Part shown: positions 39,956 through 48,589 of the stretch, piece after piece | How the letters are laid out: each line of letters starts with the position of its first letter | Numbering within the stretch: position 1 is the first letter of the stretch | DNA from: Clostridiales bacterium | Lineage (GTDB): Bacteria; Bacillota; Clostridia; Peptostreptococcales; Anaerovoracaceae | DNA: 64,000 nt | Reading direction: 5' to 3' | NCBI GenBank assembly: GCA_022773945.1 | Contig: JALFNS010000039.1 | Coordinates: 17,475-81,474 of the forward strand | Notes under the pieces: generated by a model | What the model was told of the DNA's origin: nothing | Databases searched by the model: none | The model's input: the letters and a program-made list of their open reading frames with translations, nothing else | Translations under genes and position numbers: made by a program

Positions 39956-42552
39956 AGGTATTCCTTAAGCTCCTCCAGTATTCTGAGCGCCTCCGACGGC
40001 GTGGTGTTCATGAGATCCAGCGCCTTGAGTCTGGCCGTTACAGGATCCGGTATTCCGGCGAAGAAGGAAAGCTGCTCCTCCTCTTCGACATGCCTGCCCT
40101 CATCCTGAACAGCCTCCAGATTGCTCTCCATATTGTTTCTCAGCGACTCCAGATGAATCTGAGCCCTGTCAAGGAGTTCAGCCGGTGCTCCGGCAAGTCT
40201 GGCCACGTGTATCCCGTAGCTGCGGCTGGCGCTGCCTTCGATTATCTTATGGAGAAATACGATGCTGCCGTTTTCCTCCGATACGTCCACATTCAGATTC
40301 CTGACACCGGGCAGTGAGCCTTCGAGAACCGTCATCTCATGGTAATGGGTGGCGAAGAGCGTTCTGATGTGCCTCCCGGCGGCGCACATGAACTCAGCGG
40401 CAGCCCATGCTATGGAAAGGCCGTCGTAGGTGCTGGTGCCTCTTCCGATTTCATCGAGAATAACCAGGCTCCGCTCCGTTGCCGTGTTCAGTATATATGA
40501 GAGCTCGCTCATCTCAACGAAAAAGGTGCTCTGACCTCTGGCCAGATTGTCGGAAGCGCCTATTCTGGTGAAAATCCTGTCGCATATCCCTATTCTCGCC
40601 TTTTCACAAGGCACGAAGCACCCGGCCTGCGCCATGAGCACGATGAGAGCAGTCTGCCTCATATAGGTGGATTTACCGGCCATATTCGGCCCCGTTATTA
40701 TGAGGAGATTGCTGTCCGTTCTGTTCATGTAGGTGTCATTGCTTACGAAGACACCGTCTCTGATTGTCTGCTCGATTACAGGATGGCGTCCCTTCACTAT
40801 GGATATGACATCACCGTCATCAACCTCAGGCTTCACATAGTTCATCTTCTCCGAAACATCTGCAAAGGCCGCAAGCACATCCAGAGAGGATATGGCCTCC
40901 GATGTCTCCTGTATGGTGCCGGTGTACTCTCTCAGCTTATCTCTGATCTCCGTGAAGAGCTCGTATTCAAGCCTGTTTATCTTGCCCTCGGCGTTGAGGA
41001 CGATGCTCTCCGTCTCCTTCAGCTGAGGTGTTATGTATCTCTCGCTGTTGGCGAGAGTCTGCTTCCTTATGTAATCCTCGGGAACCATATCGTAATATGA
41101 TTTCGTAACCTCGAGGTAATAGCCGAACACCTTGTTGTATCCCACCTTGAGGTTTTTGATTCCCGTACGTTCCCTCTCGCTCGTTTCCAGAGAGGCTATC
41201 CACTCTCGTGCATCTCTTATGGAATCCTTCAGCTCATCAAGCTCCGAAGAGTATCCTCTTCTTATCAGCCCGCCTTCCTTGAGTGTGAATGGAGGCTCTT
41301 CGGTGATTCCTCGCCCTATGAGGTCGCATACATCATCCAGCGTGTCTATACTGCCGTTAATTCTGCCCAGAAGTCCGGTGCAGGCTTCCAGCTCGCTCTT
41401 GATGTCAGGCAGTGCCATACATGAGTTTCTGAGCGCGATGAGGTCTTTGCCGTTGGCCTTGCCTGTGGCTATGCGGCCCGTAAGCCTTCTGAAGTCATAG
41501 ACCTGCCTCAGGGCCTCGCGGATGTTGTTTCTCATGAGAACATCATCCAGAAGAACCTCCACGGCGTCCAGCCTGTCACGGATGGCATCCAGCCTGTTAA
41601 GAGGCTCCCTGAGCCACTGCTTCATCTTCCTGGAGCCCATGGCAGTGCGTGTCCTGTCCAGGACGCCCAGCAGAGAACCCTGAAGCTTCTTCTCGAAGAG
41701 TGTCTCCGTTATCTCCAGATTCTTGAGCGTCGACTTGTCCAGAGACATATGCTCGTCCATGGAATACACGTTAAGATTTCTGATATGACTCAGTTCGTTC
41801 TTCTGCATCTGCTGCAGATAGAGCAGGAGTGAACCCAGGGCCATGCCCGAGGGACTTCCCTCCTCAATACCGAGTCCGTGAAGCGCGGAAACGCCGAATC
41901 TGCTTCTTATGGCATCCTCTGCCGCTTCCCTTCTGTAGAACTTATCTTCCGCTATATTAAAATATGCCTCACATACAGGCATAATATCTTCAATGTTAAT
42001 GACATCTGCCGTTTCACGGTCCGTTATAACCTCCCGGGCTCCGATTTTAACCAGTTCGTTAAGCAGGGATTCTCCCGCCTCCCGTCCGGATACGGATGTC
42101 AGATTTATCTCTCCCGTTGAAACATCACAATAAGCCAGACCGAATTCCTTCTCTCCGGCGAATACAGATGCTATGAAATTGTTCTCGTCCTCTCTGAGCA
42201 TACTGCTGCTCATCACAGTACCCGGGGTTACTATCTGCACAACCTCCCGGGATACAATACCCCTGGCTGCGGCTGGATCCTCCGTCTGCTCGCATATGGC
42301 CACCTTGTAGCCTTTGTCTATGAGACGGGAGATGTAGCCTTCCGCGGCATGGAAAGGGACTCCGCACATGGGAGCCCTTTCTTCAAGTCCGCATTGTTTA
42401 CCTGTCAGTGTGAGTTCCAGCTCTCGAGAAGCCAATTCAGCATCATCGAAAAACATCTCATAGAAGTCTCCGAGCCTGAAAAACAGTATACAGTCCCTAT
42501 AGTCCTCCTTGATGTCCAGATACTGCTGCATCATAGGTGACAGTTTTTTCAT
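39952..42552 (-). CDS. mutS: DNA mismatch repair protein MutS
   Basis: Recognises base mismatches. The N-terminal mismatch-binding motif FFRLGDFYEMFFDDA carries the Phe-X-Glu wedge, the ATPase has Walker A in TGPNMAGKSTYMRQTALI and ERSLVILDEIGRGTSTYDG as Walker B, and HYHEMTVLEG follows. Length 866 matches MutS1. It ends in a short helical tail. It starts two bases downstream of the aminotransferase stop, so it may be cotranscribed with the upstream genes. Confidence 0.97.
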   Translation of the reverse strand: MKKLSPMMQQYLDIKEDYRDCILFFRLGDFYEMFFDDAELASRELELTLTGKQCGLEERAPMCGVPFHAAEGYISRLIDKGYKVAICEQTEDPAAARGIVSREVVQIVTPGTVMSSSMLREDENNFIASVFAGEKEFGLAYCDVSTGEINLTSVSGREAGESLLNELVKIGAREVITDRETADVINIEDIMPVCEAYFNIAEDKFYRREAAEDAIRSRFGVSALHGLGIEEGSPSGMALGSLLLYLQQMQKNELSHIRNLNVYSMDEHMSLDKSTLKNLEITETLFEKKLQGSLLGVLDRTRTAMGSRKMKQWLREPLNRLDAIRDRLDAVEVLLDDVLMRNNIREALRQVYDFRRLTGRIATGKANGKDLIALRNSCMALPDIKSELEACTGLLGRINGSIDTLDDVCDLIGRGITEEPPFTLKEGGLIRRGYSSELDELKDSIRDAREWIASLETSERERTGIKNLKVGYNKVFGYYLEVTKSYYDMVPEDYIRKQTLANSERYITPQLKETESIVLNAEGKINRLEYELFTEIRDKLREYTGTIQETSEAISSLDVLAAFADVSEKMNYVKPEVDDGDVISIVKGRHPVIEQTIRDGVFVSNDTYMNRTDSNLLIITGPNMAGKSTYMRQTALIVLMAQAGCFVPCEKARIGICDRIFTRIGASDNLARGQSTFFVEMSELSYILNTATERSLVILDEIGRGTSTYDGLSIAWAAAEFMCAAGRHIRTLFATHYHEMTVLEGSLPGVRNLNVDVSEENGSIVFLHKIIEGSASRSYGIHVARLAGAPAELLDRAQIHLESLRNNMESNLEAVQDEGRHVEEEEQLSFFAGIPDPVTARLKALDLMNTTPSEALRILEELKEYL

Positions 42553-42553
42553 T

Positions 42554-43753
42554 TTATTTTCCCAGTTTCTTATTATAGGCCTCTATGCCCAGAGCTATGA
42601 GCTGTGCGCCTCTTCTCATGGAATCCTTGTCCAGAACGTAGGCGATTCTCATCTCGTCCTTGCCCAGACCCGGTGTTGAATAGAATCCCTCTGCAGGAGC
42701 GAACATAACCGTCTCTCCATTGTCGTCGAACTCCTTAAGGAGGAACATGAGGAAGTCCTCCACGCTGTCTACAGGAAGCTTGCATGTGAGATAGAATGCG
42801 CCTCCCGGCTTCTGGCACACAACTCCCGGAATCTTGATGAGCTCTTCATAGGCCGCATCTCTTCTGGAGCAGTACTCAGCCTTGACCTCGTCATAATATG
42901 ACTTGTCCAGTCTGTAGAGTGCGGCTGCACCGATCTGTTCCAGTGTAGGACAGCAGAGTCTGCCCTGTGCCAGCTTCAGAATACCGCTCATGAGTTCCTC
43001 GTTCTTGGATATAACGGCTCCCACTCTGGCTCCGCATGCGGAGAATCTCTTTGATACAGAGTCAACGATTACAACTCTGTCGGCAATATCCTCAAGCATT
43101 CCGAAGGAAGTTGCCTCCCTGCCGTCATAGGCGAATTCTCTGTACACTTCGTCGGATATGATCCACAGGTCGTGTTCCTTCGCTATTTCACCGATGAGCT
43201 TCATCTCATCAAGTGTGAGCACTCTGCCTGTAGGGTTTCCCGGGCTGATGCAGCATATAGCCTTGGTTGCAGGTGTTATCGCCGCTTCAATAAGCTCTCT
43301 CTTCGCCCATGCGTATCCGTCCTCGGCCTTAGTTGTAATAGGAACCAGACTGCCGTTAACCTGATTGCAGAATGTATTGTAATTTGTATAGAAAGGTTCG
43401 GCAATTACAGCCTCATCTCCCGGATTGAGGAGGGCTGTGAATATCATTGTAAGCGCCTCTGAACCGCCGTTGGTGATGAGAATATCCTTTCTCTCATAGT
43501 TCATGTCGTACATCTTCATGTAATCGATCATGGCATCGAGAAGCTCGATAACTCCGCCGGATTCGGCATAAGCGATAACCTTCTTGTCGAAGTTGTCAAT
43601 CGCTTCCTTGAAGCAGGCAGGAGTTTCAACATCAGGCTGTCCTATATTGAGACGATAGACCTTCTTGCCCCGGGCCTCCGCTTCAAAAGCATAGGTGTTG
43701 AATCTTCTGATTGGCGAAAACTGCATCGCCGCAACTCTCTTGGATACTTCCAT
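42554..43753 (-). CDS. Class I/II pyridoxal-phosphate aminotransferase
   Basis: A fold type I aminotransferase, probably aspartate- or aromatic-type. The N-terminal YRLNIGQPDVETP and NGGSEALTMIFTALLNPGDEAVI blocks, ISPGNPTGRVLT, the Asp ligand in IISDEVYREFAYDG and the PLP lysine in VDSVSKRFSACGARVG are clear. Length 399 is typical. Amino-donor specificity cannot be read from sequence. It is separated from tlyA by 38 bases containing two TTTATAAA palindromes and a GGAG ribosome site. Confidence 0.93.
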   Translation of the reverse strand: MEVSKRVAAMQFSPIRRFNTYAFEAEARGKKVYRLNIGQPDVETPACFKEAIDNFDKKVIAYAESGGVIELLDAMIDYMKMYDMNYERKDILITNGGSEALTMIFTALLNPGDEAVIAEPFYTNYNTFCNQVNGSLVPITTKAEDGYAWAKRELIEAAITPATKAICCISPGNPTGRVLTLDEMKLIGEIAKEHDLWIISDEVYREFAYDGREATSFGMLEDIADRVVIVDSVSKRFSACGARVGAVISKNEELMSGILKLAQGRLCCPTLEQIGAAALYRLDKSYYDEVKAEYCSRRDAAYEELIKIPGVVCQKPGGAFYLTCKLPVDSVEDFLMFLLKEFDDNGETVMFAPAEGFYSTPGLGKDEMRIAYVLDKDSMRRGAQLIALGIEAYNKKLGK

Positions 43754-43776
43754 TACTACACTCTCCTTTTACACTT

Positions 43777-43798
43777 TTTATAAATCATTGTTTATAAA
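43777..43798. repeat. Paired TTTATAAA palindromes before the aminotransferase gene
   Basis: TTTATAAA occurs at 43777-43784 and 43791-43798 with six bases between; each copy is its own reverse complement. The second includes the tlyA stop codon. It could be a regulator site, an AT-rich promoter region or a chance feature of the short gap. Confidence 0.4.
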
Positions 43799-44580
43799 CT
43801 ATGATGTGATTCTAACACAACATTATCGATATTTACCACATTATCGCACTTTTTTTTCTTCATGAAAAGCAGATATTCTATATTGCCCTTCGTCCCCTTC
43901 ACAGGTGAATATGTGAGCCCGTGAGGATAGAGTCCGTTCTCCTCTCCGTATGCGATAACATTAGCTATTACCTCTCTGTGAACGCTGCTGTCTCTGACTA
44001 TTCCCTTCTTGCCCACCTGTTCTCTGCCTGCCTCAAACTGCGGCTTGACAAGACATACCAGTGAACCCTTCTCGTCCAGAAGACGGGCTGCCACGGGAAA
44101 TACCAGCTTCAGCGATATGAAGGAAACATCTATGCTGATAAAATCAGCATCCGTCCCCACCTCGTCGACGTCAAGGTATCTGATATTGCATTTCTCCATG
44201 TTGACCACGCGGCTGTCGTTTCTCAGCTTCCAGTCAAGCTGTCCGTAGCCCACGTCGATGGCATAGACCTGCCTCGCACCATTCTGCAGCATGCAGTCGG
44301 TAAATCCTCCCGTGGAGGCACCTATGTCCACTGCCTTTGCATCCCTGAGACATATGTCCCAGAGCTCCATTGCCTTCTCCAGCTTCAGTCCTCCCCTGCT
44401 CACATAGGGGCAGAGGGCTTCCTTAATCGTTATCTCAGCCTCCTCCTTGACGGAAGTGCCAGGCTTGTCCACACGCTGTCCGTCAACGTAGACAAGGCCT
44501 GCCATTATTGAGCCTCTTGCCTTCTCCCGGGACGGAAACAGCCCCTTCTCAACTGCCAGAACATCAATTCTCTTTTTCAA
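43792..44580 (-). CDS. tlyA: TlyA family rRNA methyltransferase
   Basis: A putative 2'-O-methyltransferase of 16S/23S rRNA (TlyA, also called YqxC in Bacillus). The N-terminal S4 domain (RIDVLAVEKGLFPSREKARGSIMAGLVYVDG) precedes the FtsJ-like SAM domain with VDIGASTGGFTDCMLQNGARQVYAIDVGYGQL and the later ISIDVSFISLKLVFP. Length 262 is normal. It overlaps dxs by 17 bases, matching Bacillus order dxs-yqxC. Confidence 0.95.
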   Translation of the reverse strand: MKKRIDVLAVEKGLFPSREKARGSIMAGLVYVDGQRVDKPGTSVKEEAEITIKEALCPYVSRGGLKLEKAMELWDICLRDAKAVDIGASTGGFTDCMLQNGARQVYAIDVGYGQLDWKLRNDSRVVNMEKCNIRYLDVDEVGTDADFISIDVSFISLKLVFPVAARLLDEKGSLVCLVKPQFEAGREQVGKKGIVRDSSVHREVIANVIAYGEENGLYPHGLTYSPVKGTKGNIEYLLFMKKKKCDNVVNIDNVVLESHHSL

Positions 44581-46414
44581 TGAGTATCCTTTCTGCTATA
44601 CCTGCTCCATGGAGATTGTATCTCTCATAGAGCTCCTTCTGCGTTCCGTGTTCTATGAATCTGTCAGGCCAGCCCAGATTGACAACCCGGCAGTCCTCAG
44701 ACGACAGTATTGATGACAGTGTCTCACCGAAGCCGCCCGAAATCACTCCGTCCTCGACGGTTACGGTAAGCGGTGTCTTCCTGCCGTATTTCATTACCAT
44801 CTCTGCGTCAACCGGTTTGATAAATACCGGATCGATGACCGCAGCCTCTATGCCCTTCTCCGACAGTATTTCCGCAGCCTCCAGAGCGTGGGGCACCATA
44901 TTTCCCACGGCCCATAGGGCTACGTCTGTTCCTTCTCTCAGAACAGCCGCCCTGCCGGATTCGACACTGCTTTCGAAGTCGAGAGACAGTGCACTGCCGC
45001 GAGGATATCTGATGGCGCAGGGACCTTCACAGGTGCGTGCGTATTCCAGCATCGCCCTGAGCTGATTCCCGTCCCTCGGTGCCATTATCTCCATTCCCGG
45101 CATGGACTTGAGATATGCTATATCGAATATTCCGTGATGTGTTTCTCCGTCGGCTCCCACTACGCCGGCTCTGTCAATACAGAAGGTGACCGGCAGCTTC
45201 TGGAGGCATACGTCCTCGAGTATCTCATCGTATCCCCTCTGAAGGAATGTAGAGTATATGGCCGCAAAAGGCTTAAGGCCCGCCTTCGCCAGCCCTGCTG
45301 CAAAGGACACCGCATGCTCCTCTGCTATTCCCACGTCGTAGAATCTGTCAGGGCAGAGCTTCGCGAACTCTACAAGTCCCACACCCTCTGTCATTGCCGC
45401 GCTTATAGCGACGAGTCTGTCGTCTCTGAGAGCCATATTGAGGAATTCGGAGCCGAATACCTTTGAATATGACAAGCCTGACGGGGATGTCTCTCCGGTG
45501 TCAGGATTGAAGGGACCTATGCCGTGGAACACATTAGGCTTCTCCTCCGCCTTGCTGTAGCCTTTGCCCTTCCTGGTGGTGGCGTGAATGAGTACCGGTC
45601 CGCCGATCGTCGCAGCTCTCTCGAAGGTTTTGACAAGCTCCTTCACATTGTGCCCGTCTATAGGTCCCAGATACTTGAAACCCAGCTCCTCGAAGAGTAT
45701 TCCGTCTATAACCGCGTATTTGATGCCTTCCTTGGCCTTGTGTATCCCGGATATAACTCCTTCACCGATGACAGGAACCTTGGACAGTCCTCTCTTCACC
45801 GACGTTTTCGCGTGTATGTAATTCTCCGTGCTGGTAATTCTGCCCAGTGATTTGGACAGACCGCCCGTGTTGTCCGATATGGACATTCCGTTGTCGTTCA
45901 GAAGGACGATCAGGTCCGTGTTCATGTTACCCGCGTTGTTCAGAGCCTCGAAGGCAAGTCCTCCCGTCATGGCGCCGTCGCCGATGACCGAAACAACCTT
46001 GTAATTCTCCTTCTTCAGATCTCTGGCGGCTGCCATTCCCAGCCCGAGGGAAATGGAATTGCTGCTGTGTCCCGTGTCGAAGAGATCGAATACACTCTCT
46101 GCCGATTTAGGAAACCCGCTCATGCCGTCCAGCTGCCTGAGACCGGAAAACCCCTCAATTCTCCCCGTAAGTATCTTATGAACGTAGCTCTGATGACCCA
46201 CGTCGAATATTATCTTGTCGTAAGGCGTGTCAAAGCACTTGTGGAGGGCTACCGTAATCTCAACAATGCCCAGATTGGAGGCGAGATGCCCTCCTGTCTC
46301 CGATACGGACTCCACCAGAAAATCCCTGAGCTCGTAGCAGAGAAGCTCCAGCTCGTCGAAATCCATCTTCTTGAGATCGTCGGGAAACGTGTGCTTTCTC
46401 AGATAATCACTCAT
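44564..46414 (-). CDS. dxs: 1-deoxy-D-xylulose-5-phosphate synthase
   Basis: First step of the MEP isoprenoid pathway, condensing pyruvate and glyceraldehyde 3-phosphate with thiamine diphosphate. The N-terminal HLASNLGIVEITVALH, the ThDP motif GDGAMTGGLAFEALNNAG and the transketolase-type middle domain with DRAGVVGADGETHHGIFD are present. Length 616 is typical. It overlaps tlyA at its end and follows ispA by three bases, so MEP entry and prenyl chain synthesis are coexpressed. Confidence 0.97.
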   Translation of the reverse strand: MSDYLRKHTFPDDLKKMDFDELELLCYELRDFLVESVSETGGHLASNLGIVEITVALHKCFDTPYDKIIFDVGHQSYVHKILTGRIEGFSGLRQLDGMSGFPKSAESVFDLFDTGHSSNSISLGLGMAAARDLKKENYKVVSVIGDGAMTGGLAFEALNNAGNMNTDLIVLLNDNGMSISDNTGGLSKSLGRITSTENYIHAKTSVKRGLSKVPVIGEGVISGIHKAKEGIKYAVIDGILFEELGFKYLGPIDGHNVKELVKTFERAATIGGPVLIHATTRKGKGYSKAEEKPNVFHGIGPFNPDTGETSPSGLSYSKVFGSEFLNMALRDDRLVAISAAMTEGVGLVEFAKLCPDRFYDVGIAEEHAVSFAAGLAKAGLKPFAAIYSTFLQRGYDEILEDVCLQKLPVTFCIDRAGVVGADGETHHGIFDIAYLKSMPGMEIMAPRDGNQLRAMLEYARTCEGPCAIRYPRGSALSLDFESSVESGRAAVLREGTDVALWAVGNMVPHALEAAEILSEKGIEAAVIDPVFIKPVDAEMVMKYGRKTPLTVTVEDGVISGGFGETLSSILSSEDCRVVNLGWPDRFIEHGTQKELYERYNLHGAGIAERILIEKEN

Positions 46415-46417
46415 GGC

Positions 46418-47314
46418 TCAGTTTCCCCTCACTTCGAGGTTCTCAGCCAGCTTGACCAGAACCTCCGCATTGTCGTAATAAGGCTTGAGAACCTCAATCG
46501 CTCTGGCCGTTCTGGCATGGAGTCTGGCCTTGGATTCTTCAAGCCCGTAGAGTGACGGGTATGTGGCCTTCTTCTTGATGCTGTCCATACCGGACTTCTT
46601 GCCCATTTCCTCCTCTTCGCCTATGATATCGAGTATATCGTCCCGAATCTGGAAGGCCAGACCCAGATTTTCACCGTATACGGTAAGCCTCTCCAGTGTG
46701 TCGGAATCCGCATCCCCCAGCATGGCGCCGGCTCTGATAGCCGCAGTTATGAGGGTTGCCGTCTTGGTGAGATGTATATAGTCCAGCATTTCAGGGGAGC
46801 AGTTTCTGTCCTCGGCCTCAATGTCGGCCACCTGACCTGCTATGATGCCCCTGACTCCGGAGCCTCTGCATATTTCGTTGTAGGCTCTTATCCTGTTCTT
46901 GAGGGCTTTGTCGTCATCAAGATAGAGAAGCATGTCTCTGGACATTGCCTCGAAGGCCGCCGACTGGAGTCCGTCTCCTGCCAGAGTAGCTATTGCCTCG
47001 CCGTAAACCTTGTGGTTTGTTGGCTGTCCTCTTCTCATGTCGTCATCGTCCATACACGGCAGATCGTCGTGTATCAGGGAATACGTATGAATATACTCCA
47101 CTGCGCAGGCGTAAGGCAGTGCCTCCTCAACATTGCCTCCGCAGAAGTCGCATGCCGCCAGCAGAAGCACCGGTCTTACCCGCTTGCCTCCCGCAGCCAG
47201 ACTGTACTTCATGGCATCATAGAGTGTTATGCTCTTGTGGTCGATATCCGGAATGAAGTCCGTCAGATGCTCCTCAATAAGCTCCTTGTAATTCTCAAAT
47301 GTGTACTCCTTCAT
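46418..47314 (-). CDS. ispA: Polyprenyl (farnesyl) diphosphate synthase
   Basis: Condenses isopentenyl diphosphate with allylic diphosphates, usually to farnesyl diphosphate. Both aspartate-rich motifs are present: HDDLPCMDDDDMRRG (about residue 80-95) and FQIRDDILDIIG (about 220). The AGGKRVRPVLLLAA block and the GQVADIEAE segment are typical. Length 298 is that of bacterial short-chain FPP synthases. It follows xseB by one base. Confidence 0.94.
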   Translation of the reverse strand: MKEYTFENYKELIEEHLTDFIPDIDHKSITLYDAMKYSLAAGGKRVRPVLLLAACDFCGGNVEEALPYACAVEYIHTYSLIHDDLPCMDDDDMRRGQPTNHKVYGEAIATLAGDGLQSAAFEAMSRDMLLYLDDDKALKNRIRAYNEICRGSGVRGIIAGQVADIEAEDRNCSPEMLDYIHLTKTATLITAAIRAGAMLGDADSDTLERLTVYGENLGLAFQIRDDILDIIGEEEEMGKKSGMDSIKKKATYPSLYGLEESKARLHARTARAIEVLKPYYDNAEVLVKLAENLEVRGN

Positions 47315-47315
47315 C

Positions 47316-47513
47316 TCATTCCTCCTCTCTGCTCAGTGTTTCTATCTTCTGTTCCGCCCTGTTCAGGATTTCCCTGCATTCTCTGTAGGCCTCGAGTCCT
47401 TTTTCGTAGCTCTCAATGGCCTCATCCAGAGTGGTCTGCTGATCTCTCAGCTTCTCCGATGACTGCTCCAGCTTCCTGAGAGCATCCTCGAAGGTGGTAT
47501 TCTTATCACTCAT
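47316..47513 (-). CDS. xseB: Exodeoxyribonuclease VII small subunit
   Basis: Small helical subunit of ExoVII. The family consensus is clear: FEDALRKLEQSSEKLRDQQTTLDEAIESYEKGLEAYRECREILNRAEQKIETL. At 65 residues it is a little shorter than average. Its start overlaps xseA by four bases. Several XseB copies normally wrap the long XseA helix, but XseA is unusually short here. Confidence 0.95.
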   Translation of the reverse strand: MSDKNTTFEDALRKLEQSSEKLRDQQTTLDEAIESYEKGLEAYRECREILNRAEQKIETLSREEE

Positions 47514-48589
47514 TTCTCATCTCTCCATACTTCTCTGACTGTAGCCTCAGCGTATCCTCCCGCCGTCTCCAGCCTTATCCTGTCTTCAGGCTTAAGACCC
47601 GATATATCCGTCACAGGCCGGCCCTGCATGTCTCTTATCATGGCATAGCCTCTGCCCAGCGGAAGCGACGGATCGGCAGCTTCAACGGCCGCCTTCAACG
47701 CCTCTATTCTGTCACCGGCTCTGCTGATTCTCTGCATAATCGCATCTCTCATGGAATCCCGCAGGCTCCGTGTGTATTCATCCAGCCTTCTCGTGTCGGG
47801 AACCGCCATCTCCGCGGCTCCCGTAGGGGTTGCCGCCCTGAAGTCAGCCGCAAAATCCGCAATGGTGAAGTCAGTCTCATGACCGACCGCCGATATTACG
47901 GGAATCTCAGAAGCGTAGATACTTCTGGCGACGACCTCTTCATTGAAGACCCACAGCTCCTCCATGGAGCCTCCGCCCCGGCCGGCTATAATTATGTCAA
48001 CATCCTTCCTGCTGCTGTTGATGTAGTCAATCATGGAGCTTATCTCCGCAGCGGCCGCAGGCCCCTGCACAAGCACGGGGCAGATGAGAATGTCTGTGGA
48101 ATTGTTCTTCTCGGTTATGGTTCTTATAATATCCCTGACGGCAGCTCCCGTAGGAGATGTCACCACTGCGATTCTCTCTGGGTGTTCCGGCAGCGGCTTC
48201 TTGTGTGCCGGGTCAAAGAGTCCCTCGCACTCCAGCGCCTTCTTCAGCTGCTGGAACCTTATGGCCAGCTGGCCTTCACCGTTAACCTGAATGTCTCTGA
48301 TGTTAAGGGAGTAGTAGCCTCCTCTCAGGTAGACGGATATGCTGCCCGTTGCCACAATCTCCATGCCCTCCTCCAGAGGGGATATAATCTTCTCTGCCGC
48401 CGATGAGCTGAGAAAGCAGTTTATCTTCGATTCTGCATCCTTCATGGAGAAATACACGTGACCGCTTCCGTGAAACTTCAGATTTGAGATTTCTCCCCTG
48501 ACCGAAACGCTGCTCAGGATAGGGTCCGTCTTGAGAACTCTCGATATGTAATTGTTCAGCTGTCCCACGGACACAGGATTCATTCCCAT
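47510..48589 (-). CDS. xseA: Exodeoxyribonuclease VII large subunit with a short C-terminal stalk
   Basis: Catalytic subunit of a single-strand exonuclease used in repair. The N-terminal OB fold (PVSVGQLNNYISRVLKTDPIL to about residue 100) and the catalytic core with VVTSPTGAAVRDI, IIAGRGGGSMEELWVFN and AVGHETDFTIADFAADFRAATPTGAAEM are intact. Between AAEMAVPD and PLGRGYAM only about 45 residues remain, where E. coli and Bacillus XseA have roughly 140 helical residues. The total is 359 rather than about 400-450. The frame is unbroken, so this is an in-frame shortening of the XseB-binding stalk. Confidence 0.95.
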   Translation of the reverse strand: MGMNPVSVGQLNNYISRVLKTDPILSSVSVRGEISNLKFHGSGHVYFSMKDAESKINCFLSSSAAEKIISPLEEGMEIVATGSISVYLRGGYYSLNIRDIQVNGEGQLAIRFQQLKKALECEGLFDPAHKKPLPEHPERIAVVTSPTGAAVRDIIRTITEKNNSTDILICPVLVQGPAAAAEISSMIDYINSSRKDVDIIIAGRGGGSMEELWVFNEEVVARSIYASEIPVISAVGHETDFTIADFAADFRAATPTGAAEMAVPDTRRLDEYTRSLRDSMRDAIMQRISRAGDRIEALKAAVEAADPSLPLGRGYAMIRDMQGRPVTDISGLKPEDRIRLETAGGYAEATVREVWRDEK

